Assembly (NCBI GenBank): GCA_938046495.1
Contig: CALIXG010000114.1
Coordinates: 1 to 17,262 of the forward strand
Length of the DNA stretch: 17,262 bases
Source of the DNA: an uncultured Candidatus Saccharibacteria bacterium
Lineage (GTDB): Bacteria > Patescibacteriota > Saccharimonadia > Saccharimonadales > Saccharimonadaceae
Direction of reading: 5' to 3'
Part shown: positions 1 to 7,723 of the stretch, piece by piece
How positions within the stretch are numbered: position 1 is the first letter of the stretch
Layout: each line of letters opens with the position of its first letter
Notes under the pieces: generated by a model
What the model saw: only the letters and a program-made list of their open reading frames with translations
Databases searched by the model: none
What the model was told of the DNA's origin: nothing
Position numbers and translations under genes: made by a program

Positions 1-1
1 A

Positions 2-997
2 GTATCTGTCTATTATCACAATAATGCTTCGGCAAAATTAAACGAAGGTGATCGTCGTGGTATTGCAGAGAATGTCCGCCTATATATGAACAAGATTACT
101 GATCGCCTTAATCCTGGCGAAGCGGCTTTGATTAAAGGAACTATTACTTCCTCAAACGCTACACCTAAGGCAGTTTGGAGTACCGCATATCTTAACTCAA
201 AGGAAACTGTTTCCTTGCGATATGTACCAAATTCTGCCAAACTAACAAATAGCGGTTCATTGAACGGTACTACGTTAAATGATGACGCACTGTTTGGTAA
301 AGATGGTGGTACTTACTTAGGATACAGCAAGGGTTATTGGGGAATGATTCCTGGCTGTAATGAATATGCTGGCCACGTGAATTTCCGCATTAAGGCCGAC
401 AAAGCTGGTTTTACTGGTGAAAAAATGGCTTCTAAGGAAAATATGAATGATTATCGTACGGAAATTATCGTAGCTCCAGGCGAAACGATTGATTTCAAAT
501 TACGCTATAAGAATACTGGTACGACAATCCAACGCGGAGTTTCTGCTTACGATTTGCTCGGTAATGGTATGACTGCAGTTCCTGGTACGACTTTCTTGAA
601 GACTCCTCGTTCTGCTGGTTTTGAAAAAGAAAATCTCTTCAAAAATGGTTTCAATATTGGTGATTACAATGCCGGTGAAGAAGCTTTCATTACTTACAAA
701 GTAAAATTCTCTGAAGACGAAAAAATCTTCCCATGTGGTGACACGGTAACTTACAATAATTCAGCTATCGCGGTGCTCGACACTACGATTCATAGTAAAG
801 TAAAAGTTACTGTTCATCGTGACTGTGCAGACAAGCCAAAAACTCCTAATACACCAAAGGAACTCCCTCACACTGGTGCTTCCGAAACTGTATTAGCCGT
901 GGTGGTGACCGCCATGATCGGTATCGGTACTGCTTACTACATCGCTTCGACTAAGCAACTCAAGGCTTTAGAAAAGCAACACGAAGATCAAGAATAA
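2..997 (+). CDS. Sortase-anchored surface protein, C-terminal part (5' end outside window)
   Basis: The reading frame is open from base 2, so the gene begins upstream of the window; the ATG at 86 is internal. The C-terminus is a cell-wall sorting signal: LPHTG, then a hydrophobic segment (about SETVLAVVVTAMIGIGTAYY) and a short charged tail. LPHTG is a permitted LPXTG variant, so sortase would cleave between T and G and link the protein to the wall. Upstream there is a Pro/Thr/Lys-rich linker (KPKTPNTPKE) and beta-rich extracellular sequence with phrases such as APGETIDFKLRYKNTGTT and FITYKVKF, reminiscent of DUF11/isopeptide-type surface repeats; this resemblance is only by eye. Two Cys near the end (FPCGDTVT and HRDCADK) could form a disulfide. 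The gene ends in TAA and is followed by a terminator, so it is the last gene of its unit. Function is probably host or surface contact; the ligand is unknown. Confidence 0.8.
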   Translation, partial: VSVYYHNNASAKLNEGDRRGIAENVRLYMNKITDRLNPGEAALIKGTITSSNATPKAVWSTAYLNSKETVSLRYVPNSAKLTNSGSLNGTTLNDDALFGKDGGTYLGYSKGYWGMIPGCNEYAGHVNFRIKADKAGFTGEKMASKENMNDYRTEIIVAPGETIDFKLRYKNTGTTIQRGVSAYDLLGNGMTAVPGTTFLKTPRSAGFEKENLFKNGFNIGDYNAGEEAFITYKVKFSEDEKIFPCGDTVTYNNSAIAVLDTTIHSKVKVTVHRDCADKPKTPNTPKELPHTGASETVLAVVVTAMIGIGTAYYIASTKQLKALEKQHEDQE

Positions 998-1040
998 AAG
1001 CCCTTTCGATTTAATGTAATCGTGTAGACGATTAAGTACG

Positions 1041-1074
1041 AAAAAGAACCCTATGAGAGCGGGGTTCTTTTTTT
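1041..1074 (+). terminator. Rho-independent terminator after the surface protein
   Basis: An 11-bp stem (AAAAAGAACCC at 1041-1051 with GGGTTCTTTTT at 1062-1072), a 10-nt loop and a T run to 1074. It lies 43 bases after the stop codon and isolates the surface-protein gene from rplU. Because an A run also precedes the stem, it could work weakly in the other direction. Confidence 0.9.
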
Positions 1075-1136
1075 GAAAAATTTTGAGTGGGGAATCGAGC
1101 GAAAAATTAAAATAGACTAAATTTTATGACCAGTTA

Positions 1137-1165
1137 TTGAAAAAAGCGAACAAATATGCTAGAAT
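1137..1165 (+). promoter_or_regulatory. rplU promoter
   Basis: TTGAAA at 1137-1142, a 17-base spacer, then TAGAAT at 1160-1165 preceded by TG and one base (extended -10, TATGCTAGAAT at 1155-1165). Transcription should start near 1172, giving a leader of about 25 nt with AAGG at 1187-1190. This is the most canonical sigma-70-type promoter in the window. It also shows that a possible upstream TTG start at 1137 is promoter DNA rather than coding sequence. Confidence 0.8.
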
Positions 1166-1196
1166 AGTCAAAGTTAATAATACATTAAGGAATATT

Positions 1197-1505
1197 ATGA
1201 AAAAGGCAGTTGTACTCATCGGCGGTAAACAATATATCGCAGCTGAGGGTGAGACCCTACGGGTGGACCTCCTCCCGGAAGGAACTAAAGAGCTCGAAAC
1301 TGGTGCTTTACTTGTAATTGATGGCGATAAAACCCTCGTTGGTACGCCAGAAGTCAAAGGTGTCAAGGTTTCAGCTAAAGTTGTAGAAGAGAAAATCGCT
1401 GGTGATAAAATCCGCGTAATCCGCTACCACTCAAAGAAGCGTGTCCATAAAGAAACTGGTCACCGCCAAAAATACAGTGTGATTGAAATTACTTCAATCA
1501 AATAA
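1197..1505 (+). CDS. rplU: Large-subunit ribosomal protein bL21
   Basis: 102 aa, the usual bL21 length. The N-terminus has the family hallmark GGKQYIAAEGETLRVD (compare GGKQYRVxEGDxLxVE), followed by a beta-barrel with LLVIDGDKTLVGTPEVKG and a basic C-terminus (VIRYHSKKRVHKETGHRQKY) that contacts 23S rRNA. The ATG at 1197 was chosen because AAGG lies 6 bases upstream, the protein then begins exactly where bL21 normally does, and the only upstream in-frame start falls within the promoter. In many bacteria rpmA (bL27) follows rplU directly; here a terminator follows, so bL21 is a single-gene unit. Codon choice is more balanced (fewer gtg/gcg/ttg codons) than in the parA-murG genes downstream, as expected for a highly expressed gene. 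Confidence 0.97.
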   Translation: MKKAVVLIGGKQYIAAEGETLRVDLLPEGTKELETGALLVIDGDKTLVGTPEVKGVKVSAKVVEEKIAGDKIRVIRYHSKKRVHKETGHRQKYSVIEITSIK

Positions 1506-1506
1506 G

Positions 1507-1531
1507 AAAAAGGCCCTACGGGGTCTTTTTT
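1507..1531 (+). terminator. rplU terminator
   Basis: A 10-bp stem (AAAAAGGCCC at 1507-1516 with GGGTCTTTTT at 1521-1530, one G-T wobble), closed by a TACG loop. C(TACG)G is the very stable UNCG-type tetraloop. The T run extends to 1531. It starts one base after the rplU stop codon. Confidence 0.9.
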
Positions 1532-1641
1532 GTGATTTTTTGAGATGTGATGGGGTTTTAGGGGGTTTGGTTGGAAGATAAGGTGGTTTTGGATAAGAGT
1601 GAGACGTTTTTTCTATGATAATGGATTATTCTTATGAATAT

Positions 1642-1652
1642 TATGGTAATAT
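1642..1652 (+). promoter_or_regulatory. parA extended -10 promoter, near-leaderless mRNA
   Basis: TATGGTAATAT is an extended -10 element of the same form as those before rplU, the PBP gene and infB. No good -35 box is seen at the usual distance. Transcription should start near 1659-1660, only about 3 bases before the parA ATG at 1663, and no Shine-Dalgarno is present. A second weaker candidate (TATGATAAT, 1614-1622) lies upstream. The 1532-1641 stretch is G/T-rich, with G runs at 1552-1555 and 1561-1565, and holds no gene. Confidence 0.55.
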
Positions 1653-1662
1653 ATAAATAGAT

Positions 1663-2451
1663 ATGGCGAAGGTAATTTGTATCACAAACCAAAAAGGCGG
1701 GGTCGGGAAGACGACGACCACGATTAATTTGGCGTACTATTTGATGAAAGAAAAACAAAAAGTCTTAGTAATTGATTTTGATCCGCAGGGAAATGCGACG
1801 TCAGGGTTCGGTATTGATAAGGCGCAGTTTGAACGAAATTATTTGAATAATGAACTTTCAAATACAATGTCGGAAGTGATTTTGGGGGAGAGGCGATTAT
1901 CAGAAATAATTTTGAACACTAAATTTAAGGGCCTAGACTTAGCACCGACTACGCCACAGTTGGCTAATGCCGAAGTTGAGATGACGAAGCTGAGTAAAAA
2001 ATTTGTTCAGCTGAAAAATGCAATTAATGAAGTGCGAGATAATTATGATTTTGTGATTATTGACCTGCCGCCAAGTTTATCGCTTCTAACCGTGAATGGG
2101 ATGATTGCGGCGGATTACCTTTTGATGCCGGTACAGACGGAATTTTATGCTCTAGAGGGGGTAGCGCAGCTGATGGATTCGGTGAAATTGGTGCGTAAAG
2201 CAATGAATCCAAATTTGAAATTATTAGGGGTACTTGCAACAATGTATGATAAACGTACCTCTTTGTCGGTACAGGTATTAGCGGAAATTAAGAAATATTT
2301 CCGAGATAAGGTTTTCGAGACGACGATTCCACGTAATGTGAGATTGGCGGAGGCGCCAAGCCACGGAGTGCCGGTGGGGGATTATGATCGATTCAGTAAG
2401 GGTGCGAAGGCTTACAAGGAATTAGCAAAAGAAGTATTAAAAAGAGTGTAA
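1663..2451 (+). CDS. parA: ParA/Soj-type chromosome-partitioning ATPase
   Basis: 262 aa, typical for chromosomal ParA (Soj) without an N-terminal HTH. The deviant Walker A motif KGGVGKTT is at residues 11-18, with the signature Lys11 needed for the ATP-sandwich dimer. Walker A' IDFDPQGNAT is around residues 37-46, and Walker B FVIIDLPPSLS near residue 130. ParA forms nucleoid-bound ATP dimers, and ParB stimulates ATP hydrolysis to move replicated origin regions apart. The ATG at 1663 is supported by homology to the usual MAKVI(C/A)ITNQKGGVGKTT start and by the promoter just upstream; the transcript appears nearly leaderless. parB follows after 21 bases, so the two are cotranscribed. No convincing parS site (TGTTTCACGTGAAACA-like) was found in this window. 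Confidence 0.96.
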   Translation: MAKVICITNQKGGVGKTTTTINLAYYLMKEKQKVLVIDFDPQGNATSGFGIDKAQFERNYLNNELSNTMSEVILGERRLSEIILNTKFKGLDLAPTTPQLANAEVEMTKLSKKFVQLKNAINEVRDNYDFVIIDLPPSLSLLTVNGMIAADYLLMPVQTEFYALEGVAQLMDSVKLVRKAMNPNLKLLGVLATMYDKRTSLSVQVLAEIKKYFRDKVFETTIPRNVRLAEAPSHGVPVGDYDRFSKGAKAYKELAKEVLKRV

Positions 2452-2472
2452 AAAGAAAAAGAGAGTGTGAAA

Positions 2473-3315
2473 ATGGCAAAAGGTTTGGGTCGCGGATTTG
2501 AAAGTTTAATTCCTACGGATATTGTAGAGGATGATTTTGATATTACTTTGTCGGAAGATAGCTCGAAGAGTCAGTTAACTGAGCTAGATTTAGTGAAAAT
2601 CACGCCAGAAACCGATCAGCCACGTAAAGATTTTTCAGAAGAGGCTCTGGCAGCCCTAGCGGATTCGATTCGCGAACACGGCGTTTTGCAACCAATTGTG
2701 GTGGTGGCGGAGGGGAATAAATACAAGATTGTAGCCGGTGAGAGGCGTTATCGTGCCTCGAAAATGGCGGGATTAGAGAAGATTCCAGCAATTATCCGCA
2801 CGTTGGACGCACAAAATCAGCTAGAGCTTTCGATTATTGAAAATGCGCAGCGCGAAGATCTTAATGCGATAGAGATGGCGACGGCTTATGCTAAATTGAA
2901 AAATCAATTTAATCTTCAGCCAGAGGAAATTGCTAAGCGAGTGGGAAAAAGTACCTCATCAGTGATTAATACGATGCGACTTTTGAACTTGCCGGATGAA
3001 GTGAAGCATGCGATGGTGGAACATAAGTTAACCGAGGGGGTGATGAGGCCACTAATTTCGGCGGATCCGAAAATGGTGAAGAAGATTTTGCCGATGATTA
3101 TTGAGGAAGGTTGGACAGCACGTAAAGTCGAGCGTTATATCGCGGAGCATAAGAAGAAAAGTTCGGCGAATTTGCTAAAAACTAATGTTTATCTACATCA
3201 AGAGAATGAATTGAGCGAAAAATACGCAGCAAAGGTGCGCGTGAGGGGTCGTAGCGTGACATTTGCTTGTAAAAATGAAGATGAATTACAGAGATTATTA
3301 GCGAGATTACAATGA
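2473..3315 (+). CDS. parB: ParB/Spo0J-type partition protein (CTP-dependent DNA clamp)
   Basis: 280 aa. It starts with the classic MAKGLGRG, as in Spo0J/ParB. The N-terminal CTP-binding domain has the box I region (ITPETDQPRKDF), GERRYRA (the CTP-contacting GERRxR motif) and ENAQREDLNAIE. A helix-turn-helix follows (EIAKRVGKSTSSVINTMRLL) that would read parS. The short C-terminal dimerisation domain ends VTFACKNEDELQRLLARLQ. An in-frame GTG at 2467 would add two residues; the ATG at 2473 is preferred because GAGAG at 2461-2465 is then about 7 bases upstream. The last bases overlap the start of the rel gene (ATGA), implying translational coupling. ParB loads at parS near the origin, spreads as a clamp and activates ParA. 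Confidence 0.95.
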   Translation: MAKGLGRGFESLIPTDIVEDDFDITLSEDSSKSQLTELDLVKITPETDQPRKDFSEEALAALADSIREHGVLQPIVVVAEGNKYKIVAGERRYRASKMAGLEKIPAIIRTLDAQNQLELSIIENAQREDLNAIEMATAYAKLKNQFNLQPEEIAKRVGKSTSSVINTMRLLNLPDEVKHAMVEHKLTEGVMRPLISADPKMVKKILPMIIEEGWTARKVERYIAEHKKKSSANLLKTNVYLHQENELSEKYAAKVRVRGRSVTFACKNEDELQRLLARLQ

Positions 3316-4865
3316 GTAAAAAATGTGTTCAACCGCAAATAACAGAGAGAGAACAGGCCGCGATTGATTTCGCGACTCAGGCGCATGAGGGGCAGAAACG
3401 AAAATCGGGTGAGCCATATATTATCCATCCGCTGGCAGTGATGAATATCCTACGAGATTGGGGGATGGATGAAGATACGGTGATCGCTGGAGTACTTCAC
3501 GATGTAGTGGAAGATACCGGGGTGACATTAGAGGAAATTAAGGAAAAATTCGGTGAAACTGTGGCTTTTTTGGTGGATGGCGTGACGAAATTAGGTAAGG
3601 CCAGACAGGGGATGCGAGATATTGACACCTATTTGCCGGCGACGAAAGACAATCTCTTGAGACTTTTGATTGCGACGGGTGCGGATATTCGAGTTTTGAT
3701 AATCAAGCTAGCCGATCGTTTGCATAATTTGAGGACCTTATCGGCTTTGCCACCAGAGAAGCAGAAAAAAATTGGTAAGGAATCACTGGAAATTTTTTCA
3801 CCATTAGCGGATCGTTTGAATATGGGGAGACTGCGCGTAGAGATTTCCGATATTGCATTTTCATATGTTGACCCAAAACGTTTTGAATTTTTGAAAAAAT
3901 TGATTGAAGAACGCAATAAATCCGCGGAGAAGAGTCTAGAAAAGATCAAAAAAGAAGTTTCAGAGAAGCTGGCGGAAGAGAAGATTAAATTTGAGATTGA
4001 TGGGCGGGTGAAGTCAGTCTATTCTTTGCATAAGAAGTTGGCGAAATATAATCAGAATATCGATGAGGTCTATGACTTGACGGCGCTTCGAATTGTCGTG
4101 GAGGATGTGACGGATTGTTATTTGACGCTGGGGATTATTCACTCACTTTATACGCCAATGACGGGCAGGATTAAGGATTACGTGGCGATGCCGAAGCAGA
4201 ATGGCTATCAGTCGCTGCATACCACGGTGATTACGAAGGATAAGCGGATTGTGGAATTTCAGATTCGCACGAAAGATATGCACGAATATGCGGAGCGGGG
4301 TCTCGCGGCGAGCTTTTTCTATAACGAGCAAAAGCTGACGGAAAATTACAAGATGGGGAAGATTCAGCATTTGCCAACCAATTTACTCTGGATTTCGGAG
4401 TTACAAATGGCGGCAGCACAGCTGAAAGAGGGTAAGCAAGTGGATATGAAGAAATTGAAGATTAACTTGTTTGCGGATAAGCTTTTTGTTTATACGCCGA
4501 AGGGAGACATTATTGATCTGCCGGTGGGGTCGATGCCTCTTGATTTTGCTTATCGATTGCATTCGGAAGTGGGTGGACATGTGATTGGTGCGAAGATTAA
4601 CGGCAAGCTTTCGAACTTGAATACTAAATTAAAAAATGGTGATGTGGTGGAGATTTTGACTTCAAAAAATCAAATGGTGAAGCCGAGTTGGTTGGATAAA
4701 ATTATTACGCCGCATGCGCGCAATAAAATTAAGCAACAATTAAATCGTACGATTCAAATGGTGATGGGTGGCGAGACGAAGAAGACGGAAACTGGCAAGA
4801 AGCTTGATGACGCGAAAAAGTCTGAGGGGGTGAAAAAATCTGAAGTCGCCAAAAAACCGAGATAA
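3312..4865 (+). CDS. rel: Bifunctional (p)ppGpp synthetase/hydrolase, short Rel/SpoT form without ZFD and ACT domains
   Basis: 517 aa, against about 700-740 for long RSH enzymes. An N-terminal HD hydrolase has H39 (IIHP), HD at 63-64 in LHDVVEDT, and LADRLHNLRTL at 133-143, so ppGpp hydrolysis should be intact. The synthetase domain (about 225-340) has RVKSVYSLHKK, RIKDY at 286-290 (the RXKD type of bifunctional enzymes, not EXDD of RelA), NGYQSLHT at 297-304 and VEFQIRT with E315. A TGS domain follows at about 383-450 (VYTPKGDIIDLP, DFAYRLHSEVG). Soon after it, the usual helical, zinc-finger and ACT/RRM domains are absent; the protein ends in a Lys-rich low-complexity tail (485-517, units like KKSE). 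It is translationally coupled to parB (4-base overlap). Lacking the ribosome-sensing C-terminal parts, it may respond differently to uncharged tRNA; that is inference. Confidence 0.93.
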   Translation: MSKKCVQPQITEREQAAIDFATQAHEGQKRKSGEPYIIHPLAVMNILRDWGMDEDTVIAGVLHDVVEDTGVTLEEIKEKFGETVAFLVDGVTKLGKARQGMRDIDTYLPATKDNLLRLLIATGADIRVLIIKLADRLHNLRTLSALPPEKQKKIGKESLEIFSPLADRLNMGRLRVEISDIAFSYVDPKRFEFLKKLIEERNKSAEKSLEKIKKEVSEKLAEEKIKFEIDGRVKSVYSLHKKLAKYNQNIDEVYDLTALRIVVEDVTDCYLTLGIIHSLYTPMTGRIKDYVAMPKQNGYQSLHTTVITKDKRIVEFQIRTKDMHEYAERGLAASFFYNEQKLTENYKMGKIQHLPTNLLWISELQMAAAQLKEGKQVDMKKLKINLFADKLFVYTPKGDIIDLPVGSMPLDFAYRLHSEVGGHVIGAKINGKLSNLNTKLKNGDVVEILTSKNQMVKPSWLDKIITPHARNKIKQQLNRTIQMVMGGETKKTETGKKLDDAKKSEGVKKSEVAKKPR

Positions 4866-4900
4866 ATAAGAAGTCGGATGTGAATAAAAAATAAGCCCCT

Positions 4901-4911
4901 TATGCTATAAT
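4901..4911 (+). promoter_or_regulatory. Extended -10 promoter of the division/wall operon, leaderless
   Basis: TATGCTATAAT matches the consensus extended -10 perfectly. Seven bases separate it from the ATG at 4919, so transcription should begin at or next to the start codon, and there is no Shine-Dalgarno. A -35 box is not evident. No terminator lies between rel and this promoter, so some read-through from parA-parB-rel is likely. Confidence 0.7.
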
Positions 4912-4918
4912 TAAGCAT

Positions 4919-6667
4919 ATGAGAAAACAGAGGTTGAAATCACGAACGAGTTTGATTCAAGGTCTCTGTTTTTTGGTGTTTGGTTTGATTGTGATTCAAC
5001 TATTCCGCTTACAGGTAGTGAATCATAAAATTTATGCTGCAAAAGCAAATCAGCAACAGATTATGAAATCGACGATTTTTGCGAAGCGCGGTGAAATTTA
5101 TTTTCTAGATGGTGACACGCCAGTGCCAATTGTGATGAATAAAAAAACCTATACAATTTCGATTGACCCAAGTTTGGTGGTGAAAAAACGGGAGGAAATT
5201 ACCAAAAAAATTGATGAAATAGTAGGGGCTTACCGTGTTAAAACGGGGTGGGATGAGGTTTTTGCGGATCCGGAGCGTAAATATTTTGTGGTGGCGAAAA
5301 ATGTGCCATATACGGAGACAAATAACCTAAAAAAGGCGGATTTGGTCGGAGTTTATGAGCAGGAAACTACGACGCGGGTTTATCCAGAAGGGGAAATGGC
5401 AGCGCAGGTTTTGGGTTTCGTGAATCAAGATGGGGAAGGTCAATACGGAGTAGAGGGTAGCTTAAATAAGGAGCTAACAGGGGAAAATGGGTTACTGAAA
5501 ACCGTGAAAGATTCAAATAATGTGCCACTGACGATCGGTAACGAAAATGTGAAAATTCCGGCAAAGGACGGGAAGAACTTAGTACTGACGATCGACCGTA
5601 ATATTCAGAAAAAAGCAGAAGAAGCGGTGGATGAAGTGACGAAAAAATTCAATATTACTTATGGATCGGCGATTGTAATGAACCCGGCGACCGGGCAAAT
5701 TTTGGCGATGGCGGGTAAACCGGGCTATAATCCAGCAGAATATGCTAAAGTGACAGATGCGAAGGTTTTTCAGACCGATGTGACGATGAACGCCTTCAAC
5801 CCAGCTTCGGTGTGTAAGACTTTTGCGATTGCGGCGGCGATTGATTCTGGAGTGATGACGCCAGAGACGACTTATTACAATACGGATAGATTAGTGATTG
5901 ATGGTTGGCCAATTGAGAACGCAATTAAGGGTCACACTGGGGAAATTTCCATGCAAACAGTTTTGACTTACTCAGTAAATACGGGTTCGATTCAGGCTCT
6001 GAAGCTTTTAGGTGGTTCGGCTTCGGAAATTACTTACCAAGGTAAGGAAAAGCTTTATGATTATTACCATAACCGCTTTAATTTGGGTAAGTATACGGGG
6101 ATTGAATTGCCGGAAACGAAGGGCACAATCGTGCCACCAAATGATATTGATGCGACGGATGCTAGATATGCGAATATGACGTTCGGGCAGAGCTTAGACC
6201 TTTCGATTATTCAAGTAGCTTCAGCTTTTTCGGCGGTGGTGAATGGCGGGGAATATTATCGTCCGACTTTGATTGCAGGGGAAATGAAGGATGGTAAGTT
6301 TGTGCGAACAGAGCTCGCAAAGGCGGACCACGATGCATTAAATAAGAATGATACGAGTAGAACAATGCGTCAAATGTTGCACACGGGACGCCTAGTTTTT
6401 CCGAATGTGAAGGGATATGACGAGGATTATTATGTGGGTGGCAAAACCGGTACGGCGCAAACCGTGAAGAATGGCAAATATAGCTTCGATGAAACGATTG
6501 GTACTTATGTGGGTTTTGGGGCGAAGTCGCTAGAGGAGACGCCAGATTATGTGATTATGACCAAAGTTTGGAGTGATAACCGCAAGCTGGATGGTGGGGT
6601 GAACGCGAAGCCGATTTTTGATGAGATATCGAAGTATATGATAAACTATAATAAAGTCAGGAGGTAA
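4919..6667 (+). CDS. ftsI: Class B penicillin-binding protein (septal transpeptidase, FtsI/PBP2 type)
   Basis: 582 aa. A short basic N-terminus precedes one membrane anchor (about 12-30, LIQGLCFLVFGLIVIQLF), then the pedestal domain (KRGEIYFLDGDTPVPI; GFVNQDGEGQYGVEG) and the transpeptidase domain. Its three catalytic motifs are SVCK (S297, K300), SVN (S352-N354) and KTG (K509, GGKTGTAQT). It cross-links peptidoglycan on the outer face of the membrane and pairs with the FtsW polymerase encoded two genes downstream. No PASTA domains. The ATG at 4919 is supported by the promoter immediately before it. Position +2 of the SxxK motif is Cys, where Phe is common. The gene ends 3 bases before mraY. 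FtsI rather than elongation PBP2 is inferred from the dcw-like company and is less certain than the class. Confidence 0.92.
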   Translation: MRKQRLKSRTSLIQGLCFLVFGLIVIQLFRLQVVNHKIYAAKANQQQIMKSTIFAKRGEIYFLDGDTPVPIVMNKKTYTISIDPSLVVKKREEITKKIDEIVGAYRVKTGWDEVFADPERKYFVVAKNVPYTETNNLKKADLVGVYEQETTTRVYPEGEMAAQVLGFVNQDGEGQYGVEGSLNKELTGENGLLKTVKDSNNVPLTIGNENVKIPAKDGKNLVLTIDRNIQKKAEEAVDEVTKKFNITYGSAIVMNPATGQILAMAGKPGYNPAEYAKVTDAKVFQTDVTMNAFNPASVCKTFAIAAAIDSGVMTPETTYYNTDRLVIDGWPIENAIKGHTGEISMQTVLTYSVNTGSIQALKLLGGSASEITYQGKEKLYDYYHNRFNLGKYTGIELPETKGTIVPPNDIDATDARYANMTFGQSLDLSIIQVASAFSAVVNGGEYYRPTLIAGEMKDGKFVRTELAKADHDALNKNDTSRTMRQMLHTGRLVFPNVKGYDEDYYVGGKTGTAQTVKNGKYSFDETIGTYVGFGAKSLEETPDYVIMTKVWSDNRKLDGGVNAKPIFDEISKYMINYNKVRR

Positions 6668-6670
6668 GGC

Positions 6671-7702
6671 GTGGGGAATTTAGATAATAATGCATTATAT
6701 GGTTTACTGTTGTCACTCGGTACTTTTTTGCTTTCGATGTTTTTGACGCCTTTCTACACTCACGTAGCTTATAAATATCATTTTTGGAAGAAGCAAAAAA
6801 AGACTACGGTTTCGGGTGACAGTCTACCAATTATGACGAAGTTGCACGCGCACAAATTCAAGCGGGTTTTTCCAACAATGGCGGGAATTATTGGGGTGAT
6901 TGCAGTGACTGTGGTGACACTGATTTGTAATTTTGATCGTGCCCAGACGTGGCTGCCGATTTTTGGATTCTTAGGTGGGGCGATTGTGGGCTTGATTGAT
7001 GACGGAATTAATGTCTTTGGCTCAGGAGAAGGGGCGGCAGGGCTGCGCGCACCAATTAAGTTTGCGATGATTACCGTGGTGAGCTTGGTGCTAGGTTGGT
7101 TTTTTGCCTATAAATTAGGCTGGACGAGTATTCATATTCCATTTGCAGGTGATATTGAAATTGGCGGGGTGGTGATGGTGGGATTATTTACTTTTGCGGT
7201 GGTGGCGACCTCAAATGCGGTGAATATTTCGGATGGATTAGATGGGTTGGCGGGGGGTCTTGCGATGATGGCCTATGGTGCGTTTGGTACGATTGCGCTA
7301 TTTCGTGGCCAAGTTTATCTATTTGCTTTTTGTATGACCGTAGTGGGATGGCTGTTCTCTTATGTTTGGTTCAATGTGCCGCCAGCACGTTTTATGATGG
7401 GCGATGTGGGGTCGTTTGCGCTAGGTGCGGGGCTTGGTGTGGTTTCAATGATGACGAACTCTTTATTACTTTTGCCGGTAATCGGATTATTATTCGTGGT
7501 GGAAGTTGGATCGTCCTTGATTCAGATGATTTCGAAGAAATTTTTTAAGCGCAAGATTTTTATTTCGGCGCCAATTCATCATCACTTGGAAGCGAGTGGT
7601 TGGGGTGAGGCGAAAATTGTGATGCGTTTTTGGGTAATTGCCGGAGTTTGTGCGATTGTGGGGGTGTTTATTGCGATGGTGAGTGGAATTATTAAAAAAT
7701 AA
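6671..7702 (+). CDS. mraY: Phospho-MurNAc-pentapeptide transferase
   Basis: 343 aa multi-pass membrane enzyme that makes lipid I from UDP-MurNAc-pentapeptide and undecaprenyl phosphate. Family motifs are in order: LIDD (D110, D111), NAVNISDGLDGLA (183-195), MGDVGS (243-248) and APIHHHLEASGW (300-311), covering the Mg2+ and substrate-binding aspartates and the HHH loop. The GTG start at 6671 is decided by a perfect AGGAGG at 6659-6664, overlapping the end of the PBP gene. Oddity: after DD the usual x-x-K (as in DDYLK) is replaced by DDGINVFGSGEG, so the conserved Lys is missing or displaced to K130. Flanked by the PBP and ftsW genes in one operon, as in dcw clusters. Confidence 0.95.
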   Translation: MGNLDNNALYGLLLSLGTFLLSMFLTPFYTHVAYKYHFWKKQKKTTVSGDSLPIMTKLHAHKFKRVFPTMAGIIGVIAVTVVTLICNFDRAQTWLPIFGFLGGAIVGLIDDGINVFGSGEGAAGLRAPIKFAMITVVSLVLGWFFAYKLGWTSIHIPFAGDIEIGGVVMVGLFTFAVVATSNAVNISDGLDGLAGGLAMMAYGAFGTIALFRGQVYLFAFCMTVVGWLFSYVWFNVPPARFMMGDVGSFALGAGLGVVSMMTNSLLLLPVIGLLFVVEVGSSLIQMISKKFFKRKIFISAPIHHHLEASGWGEAKIVMRFWVIAGVCAIVGVFIAMVSGIIKK

Positions 7703-7723
7703 AAATTTTCGGAGTGGGATTAG

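Noticed and set aside
374..379. CACGTG core as a possible parS site near parAB
   Set aside because: It lies inside the surface-protein gene and the flanks do not match the outer bases of TGTTTCACGTGAAACA.
1137..1196. N-terminal extension of bL21 from TTG at 1137
   Set aside because: It overlaps a canonical promoter, and bL21 proteins start at the position given by the ATG at 1197.
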